NCBI GenBank assembly: GCA_002414505.1
Contig: DHZF01000131.1
Span: forward strand, 1 to 52,428
DNA from: Hyphomonas sp. UBA5111
GTDB lineage: Bacteria > Pseudomonadota > Alphaproteobacteria > Caulobacterales > Hyphomonadaceae
DNA length: 52,428 bases
Direction of reading: 5' to 3'
Shown: positions 31,545-40,305 of the stretch, piece by piece
Numbering within the stretch: the first letter of the stretch is position 1
Layout: every line of letters begins with the position of its first letter
Position numbers and translations under genes: made by a program
The notes under the pieces: generated by a model
Databases searched by the model: none
Told to the model about the DNA's origin: nothing
The model's input: only the letters and a program-made list of their open reading frames with translations

Positions 31545-31991
31545 ATGGCTGGAAACGTGATCTATCGCGGCCCGATCAAGGACGAGCCTGAAACCGTCTC
31601 CGACAAGACGGTTGCCGGCGCATACCTTCCGGGCATTCTCGTCACCGAGTCAGCTTCTGCGCTGACGGTGGCGACCGGAGCCAACATCGAGGACGATCTG
31701 CTCGTTCTCTCCAATCGCCGTTTCTATGGCCAGGACGTGGCGACCGCCTACGCCTCTGGTGATACCGGCGTCGCCTATCGTCCGCGCCCGGGCGAAATCT
31801 ATCAGGTCCGCGTTGCGGCAACCACTTATGCCAAGAGTGACCCGCTCACTGTAGGCGCCAGTGGCTACCTGGAAGACGCTGCGGCGGGCGAACGTGTTCT
31901 CGCATTCTTCGAGGATACGCCGGGCGCATACTCCGCAGGCGACTTGGCTGATGTTCGCATCGCCAACAGCTTCAACATCGCAGCGGTATAA
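31545..31991 (+). CDS. Head decoration / structural cement protein
   Basis: A 148-residue beta-rich protein, Ala/Gly/Thr-rich, lying directly before the major capsid gene, where siphoviruses place the decoration (head-stabilising) protein. The stretch LPGILVTESASALTVATGAN is typical of structural cement proteins that cap the capsid surface. SD immediately upstream (GGAGG). Confidence 0.72.
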   Translation: MAGNVIYRGPIKDEPETVSDKTVAGAYLPGILVTESASALTVATGANIEDDLLVLSNRRFYGQDVATAYASGDTGVAYRPRPGEIYQVRVAATTYAKSDPLTVGASGYLEDAAAGERVLAFFEDTPGAYSAGDLADVRIANSFNIAAV

Positions 31992-32002
31992 GGAGCCCTA
32001 CC

Positions 32003-33031
32003 ATGCGCGTTTATAACTCCCGCAATCCTTCCGGGGCTGATACCGGCATCGATATTCCTGATCGCATGCCGATTGCCTCGCAGGAGCAAAACAACTGGCT
32101 GCTCAATCGCCGCCGCCAGGTCGATGCTCACGAGCTGAACTTCCTCGGCAATGCCAGCCCGCTTCCCCGCGATGTGTGGGGTGAATGGGATCGTGAGGGC
32201 ATCGAGGTCCAGCGTGAAGTGCTGGCCGTCTTCGGTGACCTTGCGGCCGCTGTGGGTACGCCCATGCCGATTGGCAAGCTGATCCACTACTTCCAGCAGA
32301 TCAGTGACTCCGGCGAGGCACACGTCTCTCTGGATGGCCGCTCGAAAGGCCGCACCGATCAGCAGGTCATCAGCTATCAGGGTACGCCGCTGCCGATCAT
32401 CGACAGCCCGTTCTCTTATGGCTGGCGCCAGATGGAAGCTGCCCGCACCGAAGGTTATCAGCTGGACAGTGCTGGCCGTCGCAACGCTGACTTCAAGGTG
32501 GCGAAGAAGCTGGAGAGCATTGCGCTCGTCGGTGACACTTCCATCGTGGTAGACGGCAAGCCGCTCTATGGCCTGACCACCCACCCGAAGCGCAACACGC
32601 GCTCCACCACGAATGACCTGAGCGCTTGCACGGGTCCGGAGTGGACGGCTGACGTGAATGCGACGATCAAGCTGCTGCATGCGGACAATTTCCGCGTTCC
32701 GGCGACCCTCTATGTCAACTGGGATGACTGGTTCTATGCCACCCAGACTGACTATTCCACGCAATACCCGAACAAGACCATTGCCCAGCGTATCCTGGAG
32801 AATGGCGGCGTTCGTGAGGTGATCCCGGCATCTGATGTGCCGGCGGATACCATCATTGCCGTGGTCAAGGATCGCCGCAGCATCCAGGTGCTGAACGGCA
32901 TGCCGATGAACTCCCGCCAACAGTTCCGGGCCAACCCGGAAGACGATTACAATTTCCTCGTCATGGCGGCGCAGGCCATCGAGATCAAGTTCGATGCCGA
33001 AGACAATTGCGGCATCGCACACTCCTCGTAA
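32003..33031 (+). CDS. Major capsid protein
   Basis: A 342-residue protein of the HK97-fold type with bacteriocin/encapsulin-like features: NWLLNRRRQVDAHE at the N-terminus and the spine-helix and A-domain segments RQMEAARTEGYQLDSAG and DFKVAKKLESIALVGD. Its position after the protease/scaffold and cement genes supports the call. It should be the most abundant late product; a strong hairpin follows the gene. Confidence 0.87.
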   Translation: MRVYNSRNPSGADTGIDIPDRMPIASQEQNNWLLNRRRQVDAHELNFLGNASPLPRDVWGEWDREGIEVQREVLAVFGDLAAAVGTPMPIGKLIHYFQQISDSGEAHVSLDGRSKGRTDQQVISYQGTPLPIIDSPFSYGWRQMEAARTEGYQLDSAGRRNADFKVAKKLESIALVGDTSIVVDGKPLYGLTTHPKRNTRSTTNDLSACTGPEWTADVNATIKLLHADNFRVPATLYVNWDDWFYATQTDYSTQYPNKTIAQRILENGGVREVIPASDVPADTIIAVVKDRRSIQVLNGMPMNSRQQFRANPEDDYNFLVMAAQAIEIKFDAEDNCGIAHSS

Positions 33032-33040
33032 GTGAACCGG

Positions 33041-33064
33041 GCGGCGGGGCTTAGGCCTCGCCGC
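33041..33064 (+). terminator. Ten-base-pair hairpin after the capsid gene
   Basis: GCGGCGGGGC (33041-33050) folds on GCCTCGCCGC (33055-33064) with a TTAG loop. Only a poor T-run follows (TTCTCC), so it may be a leaky terminator or a 3'-end stabiliser of the capsid mRNA. Confidence 0.5.
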
Positions 33065-33087
33065 TTCTCCCCCAAGGAACCCCCATC

Positions 33088-33555
33088 ATGCAATACGAAA
33101 TCACTCAGCCCGGCGTCTATGACGGCGAGGGTAAGCCCGTGAAGGTCGGCACTGTATTCGACATCAAGGGCGACGCCGTTCCGGCATGGCTCGTGAACAA
33201 GGGCCGCCGTCTCGGTGGTGACACCGAAGGCAAAACGCCGATCACAAATCCGAAGAAGGATGCACGCTCAGCCGAAGCGAAGGCGAAGGCTGAAGCCGAG
33301 GAAAAGGTTCGCCTCGAAGCCGAAGCGAAGGCGAAGGCTGCCAACACCAAGCCATCCGCACAGGAGCGTCAACAGCGCCTGCGCGAACTGGTTGGCGAGA
33401 TGAAGCCGGAAGCCTTCACTGCTGACGGCTCGCCTGACGTCAAGGTGCTCAACGGCATGTTGAATGAAGGCGAAATTGCCTTCACCGCCGAAGAGCGTGA
33501 CCAGCTGTGGCCGGGCATCAAGGGCGAGTTCACCCCGCCTGCCGCCGGCAAGTAA
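33088..33555 (+). CDS. Head-region protein with Ala/Lys/Glu-rich coiled coil
   Basis: A 155-residue protein. The N-terminal 50 residues form a small beta domain (GKPVKVGTVFDIKGDAVPAWLVN) of the type found as short head proteins. Next comes a Lys/Ala/Glu repeat helix (EAKAKAEAEEKVRLEAEAKA) and a C-terminal helical domain. A head completion or fibre role is possible; not proven. Confidence 0.7.
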   Translation: MQYEITQPGVYDGEGKPVKVGTVFDIKGDAVPAWLVNKGRRLGGDTEGKTPITNPKKDARSAEAKAKAEAEEKVRLEAEAKAKAANTKPSAQERQQRLRELVGEMKPEAFTADGSPDVKVLNGMLNEGEIAFTAEERDQLWPGIKGEFTPPAAGK

Positions 33556-33562
33556 ACAGATT

Positions 33563-33587
33563 GCCGCCCTGTCCAAGATGGGGCGGC
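33563..33587 (+). terminator. Hairpin between head genes
   Basis: GCCGCCC (33563-33569) pairs with GGGCGGC (33581-33587) around an 11-nt loop, without T-tract. A third punctuating hairpin near the capsid gene. Confidence 0.4.
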
Positions 33588-33614
33588 GCTCACCCCCAGC
33601 CAGGATGATCAGAC

Positions 33615-34043
33615 ATGCCATACGGAACGCTGGCCGGTTTCCGGTCATACTGGACAGATCGCGGCAACAGCGCGCCGACGGATGCAGGGGATGCAGATGC
33701 CAATGCGGCGCTCGTTCGCGCCTCCGATCACATCAAGTACAGGTACGTGGCCAACCTGATCAAAGGCTATGACGAAACCCTCGATGTGGTGGAGGACGCA
33801 ACCTATGAGGCTGCGCTGCTCGAACTCACCACAGTGGGCTTCTTCTCCAAGACATACACGCCAGCCCAGCAGAAGGTGCTGACCGGCGTAGACAAGATCA
33901 GGTGGACCGTCACCGGCGACGCCAGCAACAAGTATGCGCAGGCGCCTGTGTCCACCCTCATCGAGGCCATGTTCGAGCCCTATGTGCGCGACCTGAATGA
34001 CGCGCAATTCCGGTTCATGTCGATTGGCCCGGGAACACTCTGA
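33615..34043 (+). CDS. Head-tail connector (gp6/DnaT-like adaptor)
   Basis: A 142-residue helical protein starting PYGTLAGFRSYWTDRG, with VRASDHIKYRYV and an all-alpha core. This pattern is that of the DnaT-like/gp6-like adaptor that sits under the portal. It begins the connector block (adaptor, closure, morphogenesis, tail completion). Confidence 0.78.
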   Translation: MPYGTLAGFRSYWTDRGNSAPTDAGDADANAALVRASDHIKYRYVANLIKGYDETLDVVEDATYEAALLELTTVGFFSKTYTPAQQKVLTGVDKIRWTVTGDASNKYAQAPVSTLIEAMFEPYVRDLNDAQFRFMSIGPGTL

Positions 34044-34468
34044 TGGCAGAGGACTGGGCCAGCATCGCCGCCGAGGTCGAGGATGCCATCCGCTCGGTAT
34101 CGGACACCAGCCAGCCGAACGGCTTTCCTGCCACCATCCGCAAGGCAGGGACAACGGCCGGCGCGAACCCATGGGATCCAGCGACGGGCACGCCAACCTA
34201 TCACACAGTCTGGATCGTCGACGGGGATCGCGTCATCCGTGATGAGACGGGCACGCGCATCGAACGCATCGAACGGACGCTGATGGTATCGGCCACCGGC
34301 ACCGCCATCGAAGACGAAGACATGATCGCTGTGGGAATAGCCGCCGAGGATGCGAGCGAGGCCACACAGTGGGAGACTATCAAGGAAGTCCGCCCAGTCG
34401 CGCCTGCTGGCGTGGTGGTTTACTACAGCCTGGTCATCGACGGTGCGCCGGGCAAACTCTCAACCTGA
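34043..34468 (+). CDS. Head closure / stopper protein
   Basis: A 141-residue beta-rich protein directly after the adaptor, overlapping it by one base. PATIRKAGTTAGANPWDPATG resembles the start of head-closure proteins. Its C-terminal half forms strands (RIERTLMVSATGTAIEDED). The call rests on order and size. Confidence 0.65.
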   Translation: MAEDWASIAAEVEDAIRSVSDTSQPNGFPATIRKAGTTAGANPWDPATGTPTYHTVWIVDGDRVIRDETGTRIERIERTLMVSATGTAIEDEDMIAVGIAAEDASEATQWETIKEVRPVAPAGVVVYYSLVIDGAPGKLST

Positions 34469-34479
34469 AGGAAGCCCCC

Positions 34480-34707
34480 ATGAAATACACCGTTCAGAAA
34501 GCCAACCAGTTCTTCAAGGGCGACAAGCCAATCCCGGTCGGGGGCGATATCGATCTGGAGGACAATGTGCTCACACGCAAGTTCGTCGAGCGCGGTCATG
34601 TGGAGGCACCTGCGAGCGGCGGCACGGTCTCCGGCAAGCAAGAGTATCGCCCCGGCGAGAGCGCCTCAGAGACCACGATCAACAAACCAGAGCCAGACGC
34701 TGACTAG
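34480..34707 (+). CDS. Small connector-region protein
   Basis: A 75-residue protein with a compact N-terminal domain (VQKANQFFKGDKPIPVGGDI) and a disordered Glu/Pro-rich tail. GAAGGAAG SD upstream. The next gene begins directly after its stop. Function unknown. Confidence 0.6.
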   Translation: MKYTVQKANQFFKGDKPIPVGGDIDLEDNVLTRKFVERGHVEAPASGGTVSGKQEYRPGESASETTINKPEPDAD

Positions 34708-35709
34708 ATGCCCCGCAATATCCCGGACATCGACCAGCTAACCGAGCTGTGGGAGCCGCGCCTGCGCGATGCCTTCCTCGAAAGCATCGACGGCGTGACT
34801 GACCGGGTGACGCTGAAGCAGATCACGGCCCTGCTCGAACGTGGGGACATTGATGGCCTGCTTGATTACCTCCGCATCAACCGGCTGAGCTTCCAGGGCT
34901 TCGAGATTGCCATGCGCGATATGTATGAGGCGGGAGGCATGCGCTTCGGCTCGTCGCTGCCGACACTGGCGCAATTCGTGTTCGACGTCCGCAATCCGCA
35001 GGCTGAGGCGTGGATCCGGGACAGGTCATCCAATCTCGTCACCGAGATCGTACAGGATCAGCGCAACATGATCCGGGGCCATCTGGTCGAGGGCCTGGCA
35101 CGGGGCGACAATCCCCGCACCACCGCAATCGAACTGGTGGGACGCATCGATCGTGCGACTGGCAAGCGCTCTGGCGGGATTATCGGCCTCACACAGCAGC
35201 AGGAAGCGTGGCAGCGCGCCTATGCTGCCGAGTTGGTTTCTGATGACCCGGCCATGCTCCGCAAGGCTCTGGGGCGCAAGCTGAGGGACAAGCGCTTCGA
35301 CCGCGCCATCCAGAAGGCCATCAGGACCGGCAAGCCCATCCCCGCAGAGACCCGCCGCAAGATGGCGCGCTCCTATCGCAACCGCATGCTGAAGTATCGG
35401 GCGGACGTCATCGCCAGGACCGAGACACTGCAATCCCTCGCAGGCTCTCAATACGAGACCTATCGCCAGGCCATTGATGCCGGCGAACTTCGCGCCGATC
35501 AGGTCACCAAGATATGGAAGAGTGCCAGTGACGAGCGCGTTCGCTTCTCCCATGCGATCCTGCATAACGACAAGGCGCTGTTTGATCAGCCGTTCATATC
35601 ACCATTGGGCAACGCCATGCGCTTTCCCGGCGACCGCTCGCTTGGTGCGACCGCGGCCGATACGATCCAGTGCCGCTGCACACTGAACTACCGGGTGGTA
35701 TTTGAGTGA
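34708..35709 (+). CDS. Phage head morphogenesis protein (Mu gpF-like / SPP1 gp7-like)
   Basis: A 333-residue minor head protein. The C-terminal half carries the family signature: RADVIARTETLQSLAGSQYE, then IWKSASDERVRFSHAILH and IQCRCTLNYRV. Such proteins associate with the portal and help DNA exit. It starts immediately after the previous stop, with the usual one-gene order relative to the portal changed (it lies after the connectors). Confidence 0.83.
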   Translation: MPRNIPDIDQLTELWEPRLRDAFLESIDGVTDRVTLKQITALLERGDIDGLLDYLRINRLSFQGFEIAMRDMYEAGGMRFGSSLPTLAQFVFDVRNPQAEAWIRDRSSNLVTEIVQDQRNMIRGHLVEGLARGDNPRTTAIELVGRIDRATGKRSGGIIGLTQQQEAWQRAYAAELVSDDPAMLRKALGRKLRDKRFDRAIQKAIRTGKPIPAETRRKMARSYRNRMLKYRADVIARTETLQSLAGSQYETYRQAIDAGELRADQVTKIWKSASDERVRFSHAILHNDKALFDQPFISPLGNAMRFPGDRSLGATAADTIQCRCTLNYRVVFE

Positions 35710-36140
35710 TGGGCCAGTTCGTGGATGCGGTTCTGGAATTCAATGACAAGGCGCTTGAACGCGCTGATCTGGTGCTGAAATACGCAGCACAGGATCTATC
35801 AGAGGATGTGACCAAGCCGATCTATGAAGGCGGCCGCATGCGGGTGGATACCGGGTTTCTCCGGGCGTCCTTCCGGGCCACGCTGGATGTTCCGATCCTG
35901 ACCGCCATCGAAAAGCCGGATGGGGAATACTTCGCCTTCGATAGCGCCGCCATTGGCCTGACGATCAACCGCATGACCATGGGGCAAACGCTTTATCTGA
36001 CGTTCACTGCCAACTATGCGCGCCACAGGGAGTACGGCGCCAGAGGACAGGCGCCTGATGCCTTTGTGCGCACATACACGGCCGACTGGCAGGGGTACGT
36101 CAATCGCGCTGCGGAGCGGGTGAAGAAGTTGGATCGCTAG
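35709..36140 (+). CDS. Head-tail joining / tail completion protein (HK97 gp10-like)
   Basis: A 143-residue protein. The pattern MRVDTGFLRASFRATLD followed by NYARHREYGARGQAPDAFVR is characteristic of HK97 gp10-type tail-completion proteins that attach the tail to the head. It starts by one-base overlap (TGATG). Confidence 0.78.
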   Translation: MGQFVDAVLEFNDKALERADLVLKYAAQDLSEDVTKPIYEGGRMRVDTGFLRASFRATLDVPILTAIEKPDGEYFAFDSAAIGLTINRMTMGQTLYLTFTANYARHREYGARGQAPDAFVRTYTADWQGYVNRAAERVKKLDR

Positions 36141-36312
36141 CGGTCTGGCCGTCTTTAGTCATCTCGAAGCCAAGGATCATATAGGCCAGCGTCATCCGCG
36201 CTGTCTGCAATGCCGTGTCGGCTGACGTCGATGCGCCTCGCTCCACACCAAGAACATCATGCGCGGCTCTCAGGCGCCGCAGGGTTTCAGCACTATCCAG
36301 AGGGTCAGCCAT
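36100..36312 (-). CDS. Possible antisense small gene inside the late operon
   Basis: A 70-codon frame on the opposite strand exactly fills the 170-bp gap between two late genes. The product looks protein-like: a helix LRRLRAAHDVLGVERG, then TARMTLAYMILGFEM. The plus-strand frame there is poor. No good SD and no clear promoter can be seen, and its ends overlap both flanking genes slightly. Confidence 0.42.
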   Translation of the reverse strand: MADPLDSAETLRRLRAAHDVLGVERGASTSADTALQTARMTLAYMILGFEMTKDGQTASDPTSSPAPQRD

Positions 36313-36736
36313 GGCAACCGATCACGAGGAATCGGTGAGAGCGGCTTTGTTCGGTCATCTCACGGCCCTGACTACGACACCGGCCACAGAGATCGCGTGG
36401 CCAAATATCAGCTTCGACCCGGCCACTTACCCATATCTTCGGGTGAATGTCATCCCGACACGGCCCGGAATGATGACCGAGGACGGCACACGCAAGCCGC
36501 ACCGGGGCATCCTTCAGGTCGATGTCGTGACCAAGAGGGGCGGTGGCTATCCGTCCAGCCTGGTCGATCAGCTCTGCCAGCATTTCCGGCAGGGCGTCCA
36601 AATCTTCGGCTCAGATGGGCGGTTCGTCCACATCACCGAGCCGCCATACCCCACGGCCCCGTTCGACGACGAGACCGAGACCATCGTGCCGGTGCAAGTC
36701 CGGTACACCTCCTCCTCAACTGTCAGCTCATCGTAA
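36311..36736 (+). CDS. Tail terminator protein (DUF4128-like)
   Basis: A 141-residue protein of the type that caps the tail tube: DHEESVRAALFGHLTAL, then TYPYLRVNVIPTRPGMM and HRGILQVDVVTKRGGGY, which are typical of the DUF4128 / gpU-like family. It lies before the tail-tube gene as expected. ATG 36311; the longer frame to 36215 is not supported. Confidence 0.78.
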   Translation: MATDHEESVRAALFGHLTALTTTPATEIAWPNISFDPATYPYLRVNVIPTRPGMMTEDGTRKPHRGILQVDVVTKRGGGYPSSLVDQLCQHFRQGVQIFGSDGRFVHITEPPYPTAPFDDETETIVPVQVRYTSSSTVSSS

Positions 36737-36748
36737 AGGAGACATTCC

Positions 36749-37228
36749 ATGTCTGACGGACGCACCAACATTGCTTCGAAGCTGTATATCTGCGCGACAC
36801 CGCAGGACGGCAACCTCACCAAGACCGAGTATGAGGCCCTGACCTGGGTTCTGATCACGGGCGTTGGCACCTGCGGTGAATTCGGCACCGACGAGAACAT
36901 CAGCGAGTACCAGCTGGAAGACGGCAACACGCTGAAGGCCAAGGGCTTCATGAACATGAAGAACGTCGATGTCGAGTTCGTGCCCGACTATGATGATGCT
37001 GGCCAGGATGCCCTCCGCGCCGCTGGCGACACCTACACCTCCTATGCCTTCAAGCGTGAGAAGAACGACAAGCCGGATGCTGGCGGCACCAACTCGATCT
37101 TCTACGCCATCGGCAAGGTCAAGAAGGTCACGCCTGTGGACGGCACCGGCGATGACTTCATCCGCCACATGACGACGATTGCGCAGGAATATGCGCCTGT
37201 GTTCGTCGAGCCGGCAGCCGGCGCATAA
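36749..37228 (+). CDS. Major tail tube protein
   Basis: A 159-residue protein rich in beta-strands, acidic, placed between tail terminator and tail chaperone as is standard. Elements such as GVGTCGEFGTDENISEYQLEDGN and DVEFVPDYDDAGQDALR are characteristic of tail-tube proteins. AAGGAGA SD. It polymerises to the tail tube. Confidence 0.82.
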   Translation: MSDGRTNIASKLYICATPQDGNLTKTEYEALTWVLITGVGTCGEFGTDENISEYQLEDGNTLKAKGFMNMKNVDVEFVPDYDDAGQDALRAAGDTYTSYAFKREKNDKPDAGGTNSIFYAIGKVKKVTPVDGTGDDFIRHMTTIAQEYAPVFVEPAAGA

Positions 37229-37238
37229 GGGACAGGTC

Positions 37239-37631
37239 ATGGATATTTCAGGCATTGATCCGCACACTTCGACTCTGCACCTCAAGCTGCCGGGCTCGTC
37301 CGAAAAGATCGGGCTCGCGCTTGAGCTGCAGAGCCTCACCAGCGACGCCTGCCAGAAAGTGGTCGAAGAAAACCAGGCCGCCTATGCCGAGGCGCGTGAA
37401 AAGCATGGCGAAATCCCCAAGGAAACCTACGAGGAAGGCGGTCTGAAGCTTTACGCCGCCACCATTGTCGGATGGACATGGGAGAAGGATGCCAGCTGGG
37501 GCGGTGAGCAGCTGAAATTCACCAAGGCCAACGTCATGAAGGTTCTGAGCAAGGACTTCATCCTGCGCCAGGTCACTGAAGCGGCGAATGAGCAAAAGCG
37601 TTTTTTCGCCAAGTATGCGAAGGGCTCGTAA
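37239..37631 (+). CDS. Tail assembly chaperone, zero-frame product (gpG-like)
   Basis: A 130-residue protein that should bind the tape measure during tail assembly. The frame ends QKRFFAKYAKGS at 37631. Near its end a T TTT TTC heptamer at 37601-37607 lies in the correct phase for a -1 shift. Short protein and frameshifted longer form are made from one start in most siphoviruses. Confidence 0.8.
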   Translation: MDISGIDPHTSTLHLKLPGSSEKIGLALELQSLTSDACQKVVEENQAAYAEAREKHGEIPKETYEEGGLKLYAATIVGWTWEKDASWGGEQLKFTKANVMKVLSKDFILRQVTEAANEQKRFFAKYAKGS

Positions 37632-37981
37632 GGCACCTTCGCAACCGGGTCCGGTATCACACCCCCGGATATGACGGTAAGACACGCGCGACCATCCACC
37701 GCGAATTCAGCCAGCCGGTTCCGCATGTGGCCAAGCCGAAAGGCGGCGATCACTTGCTGAGCTGGTTCTATCAGCTGAGCGACACGAGGTCCTATTCGGA
37801 CGGGGTGCCCCAGCCGATCACATTCACCGAAATCGAGGCTTGGTCGCGGCTATCGCGGACACGCCTCAAACCTCACCACATCGAAGCACTGACGATGCTG
37901 GACGCCGCCTATCGCTCGGAAATGGGCGAGGCCATCACCTATTCGAACGAACGACGCAGACGGGAGCAGGGCAGGAAATGA
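37239..37981 (+). CDS. Tail assembly chaperone, -1 frameshifted product (gpGT-like)
   Basis: After the slip at 37601-37607 the reading frame is open to 37981, giving a fusion of about 247 residues. The added part (VRYHTPGYDGKTRATIHREF, then HLLSWFYQLSDTRS and a charged tail) has no start codon of its own before GTG 37727, so it would be largely lost without a shift. The end overlaps the tape-measure ATG by 4 nt, as in lambda G-GT-H. Confidence 0.78.
37601..37607 (+). promoter_or_regulatory. Programmed -1 ribosomal frameshift site
   Basis: T TTT TTC in the phase of the zero frame (codons TTT 37602-37604 and TTC 37605-37607). It fits X-XXY-YYZ, and both tRNAs can re-pair one base back. Its place eight codons before the first stop and the open -1 frame support function. 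Confidence 0.8.
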
Positions 37982-40305
37982 CCGATATCGCCACGCTCGG
38001 AATTGCTGTTACCTCGGATGCCAAAGGTGCGGCGGCGGACCTGGACAAGCTTGCAGGATCCGCTGGTGCCGCCGAGGGCGCGACCGAAAGCCTTGCGGAG
38101 TCGGCAGGCCGCGCTGCCGCGGCTGAAGGCAACCTTGGCAGCAAGGCCAGCATGGCTTCCTCGGCAGTCAATGCGAACACGACTGCGGTGAAGACGAACA
38201 CAGCCGCCCTGCATGCGCAGGCCGCAGCCGCACGATCCGTTGCCGGCCGTCAGCAGCAGATGATGTGGCAGTCCAACGACATCTTCATGATGCTGGCATC
38301 CGGCCAGGCTGTGCACATGATCGCCATTCAGCAGGGCTCCCAGCTGGCGCAGGTCTATGCGGGGCCGGGTGGTCTGAACAATGCGTTCAAGGACTTCACG
38401 AAGCTGATGGGCGGTGTCATCCGCACGATGCTTCGCTTTGCCGGGCCGCTCACGTTTGTCACCGTGGTCGCGGGCAGTTTTTCTGTGGCGCTGCAGCAGC
38501 TCAATCGTGAGGCTGAAGAGACAGAAAAGCTTCTGGAGGATATGCGGAACCTCAGCGAGGATAACGCTGACGCGCTGCAGGATACCGCAGAGAGCGCCCT
38601 GAAGGTGGATCTGGCCCGCATCGGTCGTGAGGCAGACAATAGCGTCACGCCTATGCGTGAGTTCAAGAACGAACTGACGGGTGTTGCTGCTGCATTGAAT
38701 GACATCACGGTCGCCAACTTCATCAAGCAGACCGGCGAGATGATGAAGCAGATTCGCGACACCGAGGCGGCCATCGACAAATTGGAGCAAAAGGCGCTGA
38801 GGGAAGCGCCGAGTGTCAGCTTCGCCTACGGCTCAACGGGCGGTCTCTCAAACCCAGGCACAACGCAGCGCGGCCTCACGCCTGAAGAACAGGAGGCGCT
38901 CACCTACGCGCGAAATGAACTGGTTGGTCTTGAGCGTCGACTCAACAGCTTCGGCAACGTTCTGTCTCCAGAGCAGTCCAAGGGCATTCTCAACGCATTG
39001 ACGAGGGGGGACGCGGTAGGAGCTGCTGAAAAGTTCCGTGATGCCCTCAAAGGCGTCATGGAGGACAGTAAGACAACGACCTCCGAACAGAACAAACAGG
39101 CCACCACCATGGAGCGTCTGGCCAAGCTCGCAGAGCGCCAGCATGAGGCCACGGTGAAGGCACGCGGTGATGAGATCGAACTCATCAATTACCGCCGCGA
39201 TCAGGAAATCAAGGCCATCAATGACGCCGCTGCCGAAGCCATCGCGCAAGGCAACAGCCGCCATCAGGTCGAGATGCTGCGCGATCAGGCCGCGGCTGAT
39301 GCCAGAATGGCCGCAGAGCGCGAGATTGCCAATTTCCGGGAGCAGGAACACGAACGCACCGTTGCTGCCCTGCAGCGCGACTTCGACCGGCTCATGCGGG
39401 ATATGGAGCGCACTGTCTCGGACCGCCAGCGGGTGGCTCAGCGCGGTGCGGATTTCGACAGATCCCTACAGCCGGCCACTGATGAAAACCAGGTGGAATG
39501 GTGGCGTCAGGATGCACAAGGCGAGGCCGCAAGCATCCGGGATCGTGAGCTTGAGCTTTATCGGGGCAATCAGGAAGAGCAGCTGCGCATCAAGCAGGAA
39601 TTCCTCTACCGCGAGGAAGAGATCGAGCGCATTGCTGCACAGGAGCGCACCCGCATACGCGAGCAGCAATATGCGGACTCCGCCGGTCTGGCGTCCACAT
39701 TCTTCGGTGCCTTGGGTGATCTGGCATCAGCATACGGCGACGAACAGTCTGACGCGGCAAGAACACTATTTGCCATCAGTAAGGGTCTGAACCTTGCGCA
39801 GGTGACGATGAACGCCTTCACGGCCTATTCGCAGGCATGGGCGGACCCGACGCTGACGTATTATCAGAAGGTGTTCACCAGCGTGCAGGCAATGACCAGC
39901 GTGCTGACTGCATTGGCCAGTCTTCGGAACGTCCAGCTGAGCGGCGCGCGCGAAATGGGCGGCCCCGTCTATCAGGGCGGCACCTATCTCGTCGGTGAAC
40001 GCGGTCCGGAACTGTTCACGCCCGGATCCTCCGGCCAGATCACCTCGAACGCCAACCTGCAGAAGGCCATGGGCGGCCCAGCCAATGATAATGGAACATC
40101 CGGCACCTTGCGCCTGATCGTGCCTGAAGGCTGGCAGGTCCAGATGGATGAGCAGGCAAGGCGGCTGGTTCAGGTTGAGAGAGCTGCAGCGGATGCGCCA
40201 GAGCGCGCAGCGGGGGCAGTGGCTCGTGACATTGCCCAAGGCGGCGGAACCGTCTCAGGCGTCATTGAGAGCAAGTATGGACTTAATCGGGCGGCAGGTG
40301 CGTAA
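37978..40305 (+). CDS. Tape measure protein
   Basis: A 775-residue tail-length protein: N-terminal Ala/Ser-rich helices, the conserved WQSNDIFMMLASGQAVHM with QGSQLAQVYAGPGG, a hydrophobic segment (LTFVTVVAGSFSVAL), then long charged coiled coil (residues about 170-580) and a C-terminal part ending in GGPVYQGGTYLVGERGPELF. Length predicts a tail of roughly 115 nm with the usual 0.15 nm per residue (inference). ATGA overlap with the chaperone. Confidence 0.9.
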   Translation: MTDIATLGIAVTSDAKGAAADLDKLAGSAGAAEGATESLAESAGRAAAAEGNLGSKASMASSAVNANTTAVKTNTAALHAQAAAARSVAGRQQQMMWQSNDIFMMLASGQAVHMIAIQQGSQLAQVYAGPGGLNNAFKDFTKLMGGVIRTMLRFAGPLTFVTVVAGSFSVALQQLNREAEETEKLLEDMRNLSEDNADALQDTAESALKVDLARIGREADNSVTPMREFKNELTGVAAALNDITVANFIKQTGEMMKQIRDTEAAIDKLEQKALREAPSVSFAYGSTGGLSNPGTTQRGLTPEEQEALTYARNELVGLERRLNSFGNVLSPEQSKGILNALTRGDAVGAAEKFRDALKGVMEDSKTTTSEQNKQATTMERLAKLAERQHEATVKARGDEIELINYRRDQEIKAINDAAAEAIAQGNSRHQVEMLRDQAAADARMAAEREIANFREQEHERTVAALQRDFDRLMRDMERTVSDRQRVAQRGADFDRSLQPATDENQVEWWRQDAQGEAASIRDRELELYRGNQEEQLRIKQEFLYREEEIERIAAQERTRIREQQYADSAGLASTFFGALGDLASAYGDEQSDAARTLFAISKGLNLAQVTMNAFTAYSQAWADPTLTYYQKVFTSVQAMTSVLTALASLRNVQLSGAREMGGPVYQGGTYLVGERGPELFTPGSSGQITSNANLQKAMGGPANDNGTSGTLRLIVPEGWQVQMDEQARRLVQVERAAADAPERAAGAVARDIAQGGGTVSGVIESKYGLNRAAGA

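Noticed and set aside
31865..33022. 385-codon minus-strand frame over the capsid gene
   Set aside because: Antisense shadow of the major capsid gene, no SD and no recognisable motif.
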